From: Pseudoxanthomonas sp. CF385
GTDB taxonomy: Bacteria; Pseudomonadota; Gammaproteobacteria; Xanthomonadales; Xanthomonadaceae
Reading direction: 5' to 3'
DNA length: 64,000 nucleotides
NCBI RefSeq assembly: GCF_900104255.1
Contig: NZ_FNKZ01000001.1
Coordinates: 496,001 to 560,000 of the forward strand
A model generated the notes under the pieces. That model did no database searches. It had not been told where the DNA came from and worked only from the letters and a program-made list of their open reading frames with translations. Position numbers and translations under genes: made by a program. Below are positions 1-8,347 of the stretch, one piece after another. The stretch's first letter is position 1. Each line of letters starts with the position of its first letter.

Positions 1-511
1 TCATCGACACGAGCAGGAGGAAGCCGATCGCCAGCACCACGCCGAGCGAGAACACCCGCTTCTTCAACCACGCCATCAGTCCGTTCAGGCGCTGCGCATC
101 GGTGCGGAAGATCAGGTTCAACGCGCCCTGCAGCTGGGCGAACACCACGGTGGCGCCCACCAGCAGCAGGCCGGTGCTCCACAGCCCCGCCAGCGAGCCG
201 ATGTCGGGCCGCGCGTCGGCATTGCGGATGATGGTCCCGGCGACGGCCGCCGCCTCGGGCCCGGCCAGCTGGCCGATCTGGTCCAGCAGCGACTGCTGCG
301 CGGGCGGATACAGCGAGGCCGTCAGCCACAGCAGCAGGATCAGCAGCGGCGCGAGCGACAGCAGGGCATAGAAGGACAGCGAGGCGGCCTGGGTCATCAG
401 ATCCGTCTCGATGAAGCGTTTCAGCAGTGCCACGGGCAGGCTGCGGTGGGCGCGTTCGCCGAAGTGCTGCAGGCGCGCACGGATCGCGGGGAGGCGGGCG
501 GGCGTAGGCAT
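1..511 (-). CDS. YihY/BrkB family inner-membrane protein (partial)
   Basis: N-terminal 170 residues of a protein whose 3' end lies outside the window. It starts MPTPARLPAI and runs into the family's early signature, IETDLMTQAASLSFYALLSL, followed by long hydrophobic stretches, so it is an integral inner-membrane protein. The family was once called ribonuclease BN, but that activity belongs to another enzyme and the role of YihY proteins is unsettled. The ATG at 511-509 is the only sensible start. It lies upstream of the acetyltransferase on the same strand with a gap of about 58 bases, so co-transcription is possible. Confidence 0.8.
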   Translation of the reverse strand, partial: MPTPARLPAIRARLQHFGERAHRSLPVALLKRFIETDLMTQAASLSFYALLSLAPLLILLLWLTASLYPPAQQSLLDQIGQLAGPEAAAVAGTIIRNADARPDIGSLAGLWSTGLLLVGATVVFAQLQGALNLIFRTDAQRLNGLMAWLKKRVFSLGVVLAIGFLLLVSM

Positions 512-569
512 GGGCCGAGGGTCGCCCGGCGCGCGTCAGCGTCGCGTTATGGCCGTGTCGCGAGGATGT

Positions 570-1064
570 TCAGGCGTCCTGCGCGGCCAGGGCCTGCAGG
601 GCGGCGCCGCTGACCCGCTGCACGGTCCACGCGTCCAGGCCGGTGGCGCCGAGGCGGCGGTAGAAGTCGATCGCCGGGGTATTCCAGTCCAGCACCGACC
701 ACTCGAAGCGGCCGCATCCGCGTTCCACCGCCAGGTGCGCCAGGTGCACCATCAGCCGCTTGCCCAGCCCCAGGCCGCGATGGGACGGCAGAACGAACAG
801 GTCTTCCAGGTACAGGCCGGGCTGCCCGAGGAAGGTCGAGAAGCTGTGGAAGAAGAGGGCGAAACCGGCGGGCACGCCATCGGCTTCGGCGATGACGACT
901 TCGGCGGCGGGCCGGTCGCCGAACAGGTGGCGTTCCAGCAGGGCCGGCGTGGCGACGGCTTCGTGGGCGAGCTTTTCGTACTCGGCCAGGCCGTGGATGA
1001 AAGCGAGGATCTGCGGGATGTCGGCGCGGGTGGCCGTGCGCAGGGTGATCGAGGGCGTCTCCAT
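570..1064 (-). CDS. GNAT family N-acetyltransferase, diamine acetyltransferase-like
   Basis: A 164-residue single-domain GNAT protein. The acetyl-CoA binding signature is near residues 92-105 (VLPSHRGLGLGKRL, the Q/RxxGxG/A pattern), followed by the C-terminal WNTPAIDFYRRLGA segment typical of this fold. Length and the LYLEDLFVLP stretch resemble the spermidine/spermine or thialysine acetyltransferase group, so a small amine is the likely acceptor; that is inference. It sits between yqeY (36 bases upstream) and the YihY gene, all on the minus strand, and may be transcribed with them. Confidence 0.85.
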   Translation of the reverse strand: METPSITLRTATRADIPQILAFIHGLAEYEKLAHEAVATPALLERHLFGDRPAAEVVIAEADGVPAGFALFFHSFSTFLGQPGLYLEDLFVLPSHRGLGLGKRLMVHLAHLAVERGCGRFEWSVLDWNTPAIDFYRRLGATGLDAWTVQRVSGAALQALAAQDA

Positions 1065-1100
1065 GGCCTCAGGATGCCATGGAGGACGCCCGGGTCGGGC

Positions 1101-1547
1101 TCAGCCCGCCAGCTTCTTCTTGATCAGTGCGGACACCAGGCCCATGTCGGCCTGGCCGGCCAGGCGCGGCTTCAGCACGCCCATCAGCTTGCCCATGTCG
1201 GCCGGGCCCGAGGCGCCGGTCTCGGCGACGGCGGCGTCGATGGCGGCCAGGATCTCGGCTTCGCCGAGCTTGGCGGGCAGATAGGCGTCGATCACGACGA
1301 TCTCCGCGCGCTCGACGGCGGCCAGATCCTCGCGGTTGGCGGCTTCGTACTGGCTGACCGAGTCCTTGCGCTGCTTGACCATCTTCTCCAGCACGGCCAG
1401 CACGGCGGCGTCGTCCAGCTCCACGCGCTCGTCGACTTCCTTCTGCTTGATCGCGGCGTTGATCAGCCGGATCACGCCCAGGCGGTCCTTCTCGCCGGCC
1501 TTCATGGCGGCCTTCATGTCATCGGTGAGCTGCTGTTTCAGGGACAT
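1101..1547 (-). CDS. yqeY: GatB/YqeY domain protein
   Basis: A 148-residue protein starting MSLKQQLTDDMKAAMKAG, the usual beginning of free-standing YqeY proteins. The helical YqeY domain is related to the tRNA-binding tail of the GatB amidotransferase subunit, but a cellular role for the stand-alone protein is not firmly established. The start at 1547 is chosen because AGGAG lies six bases upstream; a longer frame to 1595 has no such site. It follows rpsU on the same strand but is separated from it by a strong hairpin, so expression may depend on readthrough. The rpsU-yqeY neighbourhood is common in gamma-proteobacteria. Confidence 0.92.
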   Translation of the reverse strand: MSLKQQLTDDMKAAMKAGEKDRLGVIRLINAAIKQKEVDERVELDDAAVLAVLEKMVKQRKDSVSQYEAANREDLAAVERAEIVVIDAYLPAKLGEAEILAAIDAAVAETGASGPADMGKLMGVLKPRLAGQADMGLVSALIKKKLAG

Positions 1548-1589
1548 GGGTGACTCCTGCGGAGGGGGATGGGCGCCCACGGGCGCCAA

Positions 1590-1628
1590 AAACACAAAAA
1601 GCCGGCGACGCTTGCGCGTGCCGGCTTC
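1590..1628 (-). terminator. Rho-independent terminator after rpsU
   Basis: On the minus strand AAGCCGGC-ACGC pairs with GCGT-GCCGGCTT around a GCAA (GNRA) tetraloop with one bulged C, and is followed by TTTTTGTGTTTTT. This is a textbook intrinsic terminator 20 bases past the rpsU stop codon and upstream of yqeY. Confidence 0.88.
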
Positions 1629-1645
1629 TCGCGAAGCGACGCGGC

Positions 1646-1861
1646 TCAGTACAGGCGCTGGCGCTTGGTGACGTCGCGCGAGCTGCGGCGCAGCTGGCGC
1701 TTCACCGCGGCGGCGGCCTTGCGCTTGCGCTCCTGGGTCGGCTTCTCGTAGAACTCGCGCTTGCGGGTTTCGGCCAGGACGCCGGCCTTTTCGCAGGTGC
1801 GCTTGAAGCGACGCAGCGCAAACTCAAACGGCTCGTTTTCGCGGACTTTGACGCTGGGCAT
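1646..1861 (-). CDS. rpsU: 30S ribosomal protein S21
   Basis: A 71-residue basic protein, [20 protein letters not shown] then a Lys/Arg-rich tail ending KRQRLY. Length and sequence match bacterial S21, the small-subunit protein that promotes base pairing of 16S rRNA with mRNA during initiation. It has its own promoter (1911-1938) and its own terminator, so it can be made as a short monocistronic message. It is divergent from tsaD, as in many gamma-proteobacteria. Confidence 0.98.
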
Positions 1862-1910
1862 ACGTAATCTCGGTGGTCTAAACGGCCCGGTCACGCCGGG
1901 TGAGCCGCGT

Positions 1911-1938
1911 ATTATAGCGACCACGGCCGCCGCTGCAA
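1911..1938 (-). promoter_or_regulatory. Sigma-70 promoter of rpsU
   Basis: On the minus strand TTGCAG (1938-1933) and a perfect TATAAT (1916-1911) are separated by 16 bases. The -10 lies about 50 bases upstream of the rpsU ATG, leaving a short leader that contains a small CCCGG/CCGGG hairpin near 1889-1903. Confidence 0.8.
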
Positions 1939-1996
1939 CCCACCCCGCGCACCTGGCCGGCTTGCCCCTCCCGACCCCGGACCCCACATCGTCCCC

Positions 1997-3037
1997 ATGA
2001 AAGTCCTCGGCATCGAAACCAGCTGCGACGAAACCGGCGTGGCCGTCTACGACACCGGCCTGTCCGGCGCCGCCGGCCTGCGCGCCCATGCGGTCTACAG
2101 CCAGATCGCCCTGCACGCCGAATACGGCGGCGTGGTGCCGGAACTGGCCAGCCGCGACCACGTGCGCAAGCTGCTGCCCTTGATCCGGCAGACCCTGGCC
2201 GAGGCCGGCCTGGGTACGCAGGACCTGGGCGGGGTGGCCTACACCGCGGGCCCGGGGCTGGTCGGGGCGTTGCTGGTCGGGGCCGGCGTGGCCCGGTCGC
2301 TGGCCTGGGCCCTGGACGTGCCGGCCGTGGCCGTCCACCACATGGAGGGCCACCTGCTGGCCCCGCTGATGGAGGACGACCCGCCGGAACCGCCGTTCGT
2401 GGCGCTGCTGGTCTCCGGCGGCCATACCCAGTTGGTGGCCGTGGATGCCATCGGCCGCTACCGCCTGCTGGGTGAGACCCTGGATGACGCCGCCGGCGAG
2501 GCCTTCGACAAGACGGCCAAGATGATGGGTCTGCCGTATCCCGGCGGTCCCCAGCTGGCCAAGCTGGCCGAGCAGGGCACGCCCGGCCGGTTCAGGTTCG
2601 CCCGGCCGATGACCGATCGCCCCGGCCTGGATTTCAGTTTCTCCGGCCTGAAGACGCAGGTGCTGCTGGCCTGGCGCGACAGCGACCAGGCGGCGCAGAC
2701 GCGCGCCGACATCGCGCGCGGTTTCGAGGATGCGGTGGTCGACACGCTGGCGATCAAGTGCGAGCGCGCGCTGGATGCGGCGGGCAGCGACATCATCGTC
2801 GTCGCCGGCGGCGTGGGCGCCAACAAGCGGCTGCGCGGGAAGCTGCAGGAGATCGCCGCCAAGCGCGGTGGCCGCGCGTGCTTCCCGCGCCCGGCGCTGT
2901 GCACCGACAACGGCGCGATGATCGCCTTCGCCGGCGCGCTGCGGCTCGAGGCCGGCCAGCACGAAACGCCGGAAGTGAAGGTCACGCCGCGCTGGGACAT
3001 GGCCACGCTGCCGCAGGTGGTCGCGCGCGCGGGATGA
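1997..3037 (+). CDS. tsaD: tRNA N6-threonylcarbamoyladenosine transferase TsaD
   Basis: 346 residues, the normal length for TsaD (Kae1/YgjD), which transfers threonylcarbamoyl to A37 of ANN-decoding tRNAs together with TsaB and TsaE. Visible signatures are the N-terminal nucleotide-binding strand [19 protein letters not shown], the metal-binding [10 protein letters not shown] near residue 114, LVSGGHTQL, and the C-terminal [12 protein letters not shown]. The start follows a C-rich stretch with no strong ribosome site. It is divergent from rpsU and followed 56 bases later by folB. Confidence 0.98.
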
Positions 3038-3093
3038 CGGGCGTGCCACGGTTTGCCGTTACCATGCGCGCACTCCGTCACCAGTAGCCCGTC

Positions 3094-3453
3094 ATGGACA
3101 TCGTTTTCATCGAAGACCTGCGCATCGAGACCGTCATCGGCATCTACGACTGGGAGCGCGGCATCCGCCAGACCGTGGCGCTGGACGTGGAAATGGCCTT
3201 CGACAACCGCGTGCCGGCCGCGAGCGACGACATCGCCCACACGCTGGATTACAAGGCGGTGTCGAAGCGGCTGATCTCGTTCGTCGAAGAGGCGAACTTC
3301 GGCCTGGTCGAAACGTTGGCCGAGCGCTGCGCCGGCATCATCCGCGACGAGTTCGGCGTTGCCTGGGTGCGGCTCAAGCTCAGCAAGCCCGGCGCGGTCA
3401 CCGGTGCCCGCAACGTCGGGGTGACGATCGAACGCGGCACGCGACCGGACTGA
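3094..3453 (+). CDS. folB: Dihydroneopterin aldolase FolB
   Basis: A 119-residue protein with the FolB beginning MDIVFIEDLRIETVIGIYDW and the conserved DYKAVSKRL and FGLVETLAE segments; the C-terminal SKPGAVTGARNVGV carries the conserved Lys. It cleaves 7,8-dihydroneopterin to 6-hydroxymethyl-dihydropterin and glycolaldehyde in folate synthesis. folK starts two bases after its stop, so the two consecutive pathway steps are encoded as a tight pair. Confidence 0.96.
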   Translation: MDIVFIEDLRIETVIGIYDWERGIRQTVALDVEMAFDNRVPAASDDIAHTLDYKAVSKRLISFVEEANFGLVETLAERCAGIIRDEFGVAWVRLKLSKPGAVTGARNVGVTIERGTRPD

Positions 3454-3455
3454 GC

Positions 3456-3947
3456 ATGGGCCTCGCCTATCTGAGCCTGGGCAGCAACGTTGCGCCCGAA
3501 CACCACCTGCGCGTGGCCATCGACGCCCTGCGCGCGCGCTTCGGCCAGGTTCTGCTGTCGCCGGTCTACCGCACGCGCTCGGTGGGCTTCGACGGCACCG
3601 ATTTCCTCAATGCCGCCGCGGTGATCGAGAGCGATCTCGACCCGTTCGCGCTCAACGACTGGCTGCATGCCCTCGAGGACGCGCACGGTCGCGACCGCAG
3701 CGGTCCGCGTTTCTCCGACCGTACGCTGGACATCGACATCGTCTTCTACGACGACCTGGTGTTGCAGGGCCCCGGCAACCTGCGCCTGCCGCGCGACGAG
3801 CTGAAGCACGCGTTCGTGCTGTTGCCGCTGGCCGACATCGCGCCCGACAAGATCGATCCGCGCAGCAGCATGACCTTGCGGGCGCTGTGGGACGCACACC
3901 CGGATCGCACGTCGCCGCCCGAAGCGGTGGCGATCGACGCCGGCTGA
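3456..3947 (+). CDS. folK: 2-amino-4-hydroxy-6-hydroxymethyldihydropteridine pyrophosphokinase FolK
   Basis: A 163-residue HPPK. It opens with LAYLSLGSNVAPEHHL, contains the substrate loop LSPVYRTRSVGF, and has the metal/ATP signature GPRFSDRTLDIDIVFYDDL near residues 85-104, where most relatives read GPRTLDLDLL, so this copy has a small insertion (FSD). LPRDELKHAFVLLPLADIAP matches the typical C-terminal PHPR..R.FVL region but with D replacing the His. It transfers pyrophosphate to the FolB product. It ends four bases before the convergent pteridine reductase. Confidence 0.94.
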   Translation: MGLAYLSLGSNVAPEHHLRVAIDALRARFGQVLLSPVYRTRSVGFDGTDFLNAAAVIESDLDPFALNDWLHALEDAHGRDRSGPRFSDRTLDIDIVFYDDLVLQGPGNLRLPRDELKHAFVLLPLADIAPDKIDPRSSMTLRALWDAHPDRTSPPEAVAIDAG

Positions 3948-3951
3948 CGCC

Positions 3952-4692
3952 TCAGCCCAGGGCGCGGCCGCCGTCGACGTGCAGGGTCTGCCCGGTCACG
4001 TAGCCGGCCGTCTCGCTGAGCAGCCAGGCAACGGTCGCGGCGATATCGGCCGGTTCGCCGACGCGTCCCAGCGGCGTCTGCGCCAGCAGACGGGCTTGCA
4101 CGGCGGGATCGATGCCGCCGTCGGGCCAGAGGATCGCGCCGGGCGACACCGCGTTGACGCGCACCTCCGGAGCCAGCGACACCGCCAGACCGCGCGAGAC
4201 GGCGAGCAGTGCCGCCTTCGAGGCCGCATAGACCGCCAGGTCCGCGCGCGGCCGTTCGGCGTAGATGTCGGCGATGTTGACGATGGCGCCTCGTGCCGCC
4301 TTCAGGTGCGGCGCGGCCGCCTGGGCGAGGAAGAACGGTGCGCGCGCGTTCACCGCGAACAGCTCGTCCCATTGCGCTGCCGTGGCGGTGCCGGCCGGCG
4401 TGGGATAGAACGCCGACGCGTTGTTGACCAGCGCATCGAGGCGACCGAAGTGGCCGACGGTCCGCGCGACGAGCTCCGGCAGACGGTCGAAGTCGGCGAG
4501 CTCTGTTTGCAGTGTCAGCGTGCTGCCTGGACGGGCGGCATCCAGTTCGTCGGCCAACGCCTGCATGTCGGCGGACGAGGTGCGGTAGTGCAGGGCGAGG
4601 TCGTTACCGTCGGCGTGCAGCCGGCGCGCGATGGCCGCACCCACGCGCCGGGCGGCACCGGTGATCAGGACGACGCGACGCGAGGCGGACAT
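3952..4692 (-). CDS. Pteridine reductase-like short-chain dehydrogenase
   Basis: A 246-residue SDR. The NADPH-binding TGAARRVGAAIAR is at residues 11-23, a HYRTS segment supplies the Arg typical of NADPH-specific pteridine reductases, NNASAFYPTP follows, and the catalytic pair is YAASK near residue 160. These features match PTR1/FolM-type reductases acting on dihydrofolate, dihydromonapterin or biopterin. Position directly convergent with folB-folK supports a pterin substrate. The start at 4692 is chosen because the longer frame upstream has no SDR homology and lies across a probable promoter region. Confidence 0.87.
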   Translation of the reverse strand: MSASRRVVLITGAARRVGAAIARRLHADGNDLALHYRTSSADMQALADELDAARPGSTLTLQTELADFDRLPELVARTVGHFGRLDALVNNASAFYPTPAGTATAAQWDELFAVNARAPFFLAQAAAPHLKAARGAIVNIADIYAERPRADLAVYAASKAALLAVSRGLAVSLAPEVRVNAVSPGAILWPDGGIDPAVQARLLAQTPLGRVGEPADIAATVAWLLSETAGYVTGQTLHVDGGRALG

Positions 4693-4870
4693 GGTGGGCT
4701 CCCGTGCAATGGCGACATTGTCCCTGCTTTGCACCGGAATGGCGCGAGGTCCATGGATGTGAGGCGAGCGCGTCCACGCGCGAATGCTTGACGCCGCGCA
4801 CACTGCCGGGGCATGTTGCGACGCATCACCCCTTGCCGGATGTGCCGGCCGGGGACAGTGGAAAGGGCGA

Positions 4871-6328
4871 ATGGACTGGGCGAAGTACCGCACCACGACC
4901 TTTGACGAACTGATCCAGGCCGATGGACGGCCGCGACCGGCCGCCCGCCGCCTGGTCGAATACCTGGCCGGCCTGTCCGGCCGCGAACTCGCCGAACGCC
5001 AGCTCGCCGCCGACGTGGTGGCGCGCGTGCAGGGCATCACCTTCACCGTCTACTCCGATGGCCGCAACGTCGACCGCACGCTGCCGTTCGACCTGATTCC
5101 GCGCATCATCCCGCTGAGCGAATGGCAGCGCACCGAAGCCGGCCTGAAGCAGCGCATGCGCGCGCTGAACCTGTTCATCGGCGACATCTACGGCAAGCAG
5201 CAGATCGTCAAGGACAAGGTGTTCCCGGCGATGCTGCTGAAGGATTCGGTGAACTTCCGCGAACAATGCGTGGGCATCACCCCGCCGCTGGGCGTGTGGG
5301 CCCATATCTGCGGTTCCGACCTGGTGCGCGACGGCGACGGCACGCTGTATGCGCTGGAAGACAACCTCCGCATCCCCTCCGGCGTGAGCTACATGCTGGA
5401 AAACCGCATGGTCGCCAAGCGCGTGTTCCCGGAACTGTTCGAGACCAGCTCGATCCTGCCGGTGGACGAATACCCGAGCCAGCTGTACGACACGCTCGCC
5501 GCACTGTCGCCGCGTCCCGGCGACACGCCGGTGATCGCGCTGCTGACGCCGGGGGTGTTCAACAGCGCCTACTTCGAGCACGCCTACCTGGCGCAGGCGA
5601 TGGGCATCGAGCTCGTCGAGGGCAGCGACCTGTTCGTCGCCGACGACGACTGCACCTACATGCGCACGGTGTACGGGCCACGGCGCGTGGACGTGGTGTA
5701 CCGCCGCGTGGACGACCTCTTCATCGATCCGGAAGTCTTCCATCCCGACTCGGTGCTGGGGGTGCCCGGCCTGATCCGCAGCTGGCGCGCCGGCAAGGTG
5801 GCGCTGGCGAACGCGCCGGGCGCCGGCGTCGCGGACGACAAGGTGGTGTTCGCCTACGTGCCGAAGATGATCAAGTACTACCTCGATGAGGATCCCATCC
5901 TGCCCAACGTGCCCAGCTACCTCTGCCACAACGCGAAGGAGCGCAAGTACGTGCTGGAGAACATCGAGAAGCTGGTGGTGAAGCCGGCCAACGAATCCGG
6001 CGGCTACGGCATGCTGATCGGGCCGCGCTCCACCAAGCGCCAGCGCGAGAAGTTCAAGGCGCTGATCGAGGCCAATCCGCGCAACTACATGGCGCAGCCC
6101 ACGCTGGCGCTGTCCACCGCGCCCATCGTCACCAAGCAGGGACCGTCGCCGCGCCACATCGACCTGCGCCCGTTCGTCCTTTCGCGCAAGGACACCTACG
6201 TCACCACCGGCGGGCTGACGCGCGTGGCGATGGTGAAGGGCTCGCTGGTGGTCAACTCGTCGCAGGGTGGCGGCGCGAAGGACACGTGGGTGGTCGATCT
6301 CTCCGACGATGAAGGCGAGGCCGCCTGA
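4871..6328 (+). CDS. Circularly permuted ATP-grasp type 2 protein (COG2308)
   Basis: 485 residues beginning MDWAKYRTTTFDELIQADGR, with the family blocks GITFTVYSDGRNVDRTLPFD, NLFIGDIYGKQQI, LVVKPANESGGYGMLIGP (ATP-grasp lysine and glycine loop) and RHIDLRPFVL. Members are predicted ATP-dependent ligases that may form peptide-like bonds; no substrate is known. The ATG at 4871 follows GGAAAGGG; an in-frame ATG 29 codons earlier lacks homology. Its stop overlaps the start of the alpha-E gene by one base (TGATG), the usual arrangement for this pair. Confidence 0.93.
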   Translation: MDWAKYRTTTFDELIQADGRPRPAARRLVEYLAGLSGRELAERQLAADVVARVQGITFTVYSDGRNVDRTLPFDLIPRIIPLSEWQRTEAGLKQRMRALNLFIGDIYGKQQIVKDKVFPAMLLKDSVNFREQCVGITPPLGVWAHICGSDLVRDGDGTLYALEDNLRIPSGVSYMLENRMVAKRVFPELFETSSILPVDEYPSQLYDTLAALSPRPGDTPVIALLTPGVFNSAYFEHAYLAQAMGIELVEGSDLFVADDDCTYMRTVYGPRRVDVVYRRVDDLFIDPEVFHPDSVLGVPGLIRSWRAGKVALANAPGAGVADDKVVFAYVPKMIKYYLDEDPILPNVPSYLCHNAKERKYVLENIEKLVVKPANESGGYGMLIGPRSTKRQREKFKALIEANPRNYMAQPTLALSTAPIVTKQGPSPRHIDLRPFVLSRKDTYVTTGGLTRVAMVKGSLVVNSSQGGGAKDTWVVDLSDDEGEAA

Positions 6329-7269
6329 TGCTCTCGCGCGTCGCCGACAACCTCTACTGGTTCAGCCGCTACGTGCGGCGCGCGGAGAACACCGCGCGTC
6401 TCGTCGGCGTGGGCAGCCAGTTGCAGCTGGACATGCCGCGTTCGGTGCGTTTCGCGTGGCGCCCGATGATCGACACGGTGGGCGCGGGCGAGCGTTTCGA
6501 GCAGTGCTACCCGGACACCGCCGATGCGGCGGGCGATGCGGACGTCATCCGGTTCCTGCTGCTGGACGAGCGCAATCCGTCGTCGCTGCGCACCTCCGTG
6601 GATTCGGCGCGCGAAATCCTGCGCGGCATCCGCGATACGTTGCCGCAGGACGTGTGGGAAGCGATCAACGACCTGCACCTCTACATCGCCGCACAGGGCG
6701 AGCGCAGCCTCAGCCGGCGCTACCGGCTGGAGTTCCTGCAGCGCATCGTCGACGGCTGCCTGAAGGTGTCCGGCCTGCTGAGCGCCAACGTCAGCCGCGA
6801 CATCGGCTACCAGTTCCTGCGCCTCGGCACCGGCCTGGAGCAGGCCGACATGACCACGCGCATCATGGACGCCGGCGCGTCGGGCCTGGTCACGCCGCGC
6901 AACGAGGACGACCGCGAGGCGTTCCAGAACATGCAGTGGATGAGCGTGCTGCGCTCGCTCGCCGGCTACCAGATGTTCCGCCGCCACGTGCGTCAGCGCG
7001 TCACCGCGGAGCTGGCGTTGCGCTTCCTGCTGCAGAACAACGAGTTCCCGCGCAGCGTGCACTTCTGCCTGTCGCGCGTGCAGAGCGTGCTGCCGACCAT
7101 GCCGCCACGTCCGGGCGTGGACCGCCATCTCAACCGCCTGATCGGTCTGACCCGCAACGCGGATCCGGCCATCCTCGCGGCGCGCAATCCCGCGCAGTTC
7201 ATGGACCAGCTCCAGGTGCACATCGGCGCGCTGCACGACGCGATCGCGGAAGGGTATTTCCACGGGTAG
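6328..7269 (+). CDS. Alpha-E domain protein (COG2307)
   Basis: 313 residues, largely alpha-helical, beginning MLSRVADNLYWFSRYVRRAENTAR, the hallmark of this family. It is almost always encoded next to the circularly permuted ATP-grasp protein, and the two are thought to form a ligase complex, but no biochemical activity is established. A transglutaminase-like gene usually follows in the same operon; here the gene ends and a palindromic repeat follows instead, then the convergent Anbu peptidase. Confidence 0.92.
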   Translation: MLSRVADNLYWFSRYVRRAENTARLVGVGSQLQLDMPRSVRFAWRPMIDTVGAGERFEQCYPDTADAAGDADVIRFLLLDERNPSSLRTSVDSAREILRGIRDTLPQDVWEAINDLHLYIAAQGERSLSRRYRLEFLQRIVDGCLKVSGLLSANVSRDIGYQFLRLGTGLEQADMTTRIMDAGASGLVTPRNEDDREAFQNMQWMSVLRSLAGYQMFRRHVRQRVTAELALRFLLQNNEFPRSVHFCLSRVQSVLPTMPPRPGVDRHLNRLIGLTRNADPAILAARNPAQFMDQLQVHIGALHDAIAEGYFHG

Positions 7270-7300
7270 CGCCAGCGTGGCTGTCTGAGGACGCTGTCAT

Positions 7301-7387
7301 GTGGGAGCGACGTGAGTCGCGATGGTCCACTGCGAGATTCTGAAGAACGGGCCGATATCGGCCCTTCGCGACTCACGTCGCTCCCAC
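7301..7387. repeat. REP-type inverted repeat, copy 1
   Basis: Perfect 22-base arms at 7301-7322 (beginning GTGGGAGCGACG) and 7366-7387 face each other across a 43-base centre. The centre holds a second perfect palindrome, GGGCCGATATCGGCCC at 7349-7364. A closely related element lies at 60276-60339. The layout of two inverted REP units around a spacer is that of a REPIN. It lies between convergent genes and could also act as a transcription stop. Confidence 0.85.
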
Positions 7388-7397
7388 ACCTGCCTTC

Positions 7398-8228
7398 TTA
7401 CTGCTGCCCCTGCGCGTCGCCCGGATCCTGCCGCGACGGCGCACGTCGCGGCGGCATCGCCGGCACGCTGGCGGGAACGGCCTCGCGTTCGCCCTGCGGC
7501 TCCCACGGGAAGCGCGGCAGGCTGTGCACGGCCGCTTCCAGCTTGCGCGACCAGGTGTCGTGGATCTCGGCGTACAGCGGCGTGTCCGCTTCCAGGCGCA
7601 TCCTCTGGCTGATCTTCAGGTCGCCTGCGCGCAGCAGCGCCATGTCCACAGGCATGCCGACCGACAGGTTGGAGCGGATGGTGGAATCCAGCGAGACCAG
7701 CGCGCACCGCGCGGCATCCTCCAGCGGTGTCTCGAGTCGGATGATGCGGTCGAGGATGGGTTTGCCGTACTTCGATTCGCCGATCTGCAGGTAAGGCGTC
7801 TCGGGCGAGGTGGCGATGCAGTTGCCGAGCGGATAGACCATGTACAGGCCCGGCCGTTCGCCGGCGATCTGGCCGCCCAGGATGAGGGTGGACTGCACGT
7901 TGACGCCGCTCTGCTGCGCCTCGTCCTTCATCTTCACCTGGCTGGCGACGAGGGTGTCGCCGACGTACTCCGCCACTTCGTAGAGGTGCGAGAACGTCTT
8001 CAGGCTGTGCTTGGCGCCCGGGTCGTCGATGTCGCGCTGCAGGCGGGAGATCGTCAGCTGCGTGGTCGCCAGGTTGCCGGCCGACATGATCACGAACACG
8101 CGGTCGCCGGGCCATTCGAACACGTGCATCTTGCGGTACACGCGCACGTCGTCGAAGGAGGCGCTGGTGCGGGTGTCCGCGGCGAAGACCAGGCCTTCGT
8201 TGACTTCGATGCCGACACAATAGGTCAT
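7398..8228 (-). CDS. Anbu proteasome-like peptidase (COG3484)
   Basis: 276 residues starting MTYCVGIEVNEGLVFAADTR. Removal of Met would expose the Thr expected as N-terminal nucleophile, and the Asp and Lys of the proteasome fold are represented by ADTR and YRKMH. The family (Anbu, ancestral beta-subunit, related to HslV and 20S subunits) forms open helical or ring assemblies; substrates are not known. The last 30 or so residues are Pro/Arg rich and probably disordered. The start at 8228 is fixed by the required MT beginning. It is convergent with the ATP-grasp/alpha-E pair with which Anbu genes co-occur. Confidence 0.93.
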   Translation of the reverse strand: MTYCVGIEVNEGLVFAADTRTSASFDDVRVYRKMHVFEWPGDRVFVIMSAGNLATTQLTISRLQRDIDDPGAKHSLKTFSHLYEVAEYVGDTLVASQVKMKDEAQQSGVNVQSTLILGGQIAGERPGLYMVYPLGNCIATSPETPYLQIGESKYGKPILDRIIRLETPLEDAARCALVSLDSTIRSNLSVGMPVDMALLRAGDLKISQRMRLEADTPLYAEIHDTWSRKLEAAVHSLPRFPWEPQGEREAVPASVPAMPPRRAPSRQDPGDAQGQQ

Positions 8229-8347
8229 GGCGTGTCCGTTGCTGCTGTGCACCACGATTCTATGCCGCACCCCCGGGGTTGGCTAGGGCCGCCATCCCAG
8301 TGTCAGACGGCCCGTACAATGGCCGGGTTTCCCGTTGCCGGTGCACC

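Noticed and set aside
1862..3049. Extension of the rpsU frame upstream to 467 codons
   Set aside because: The extension runs through the rpsU promoter and antisense to tsaD; S21 is 71 residues in all bacteria of this kind.
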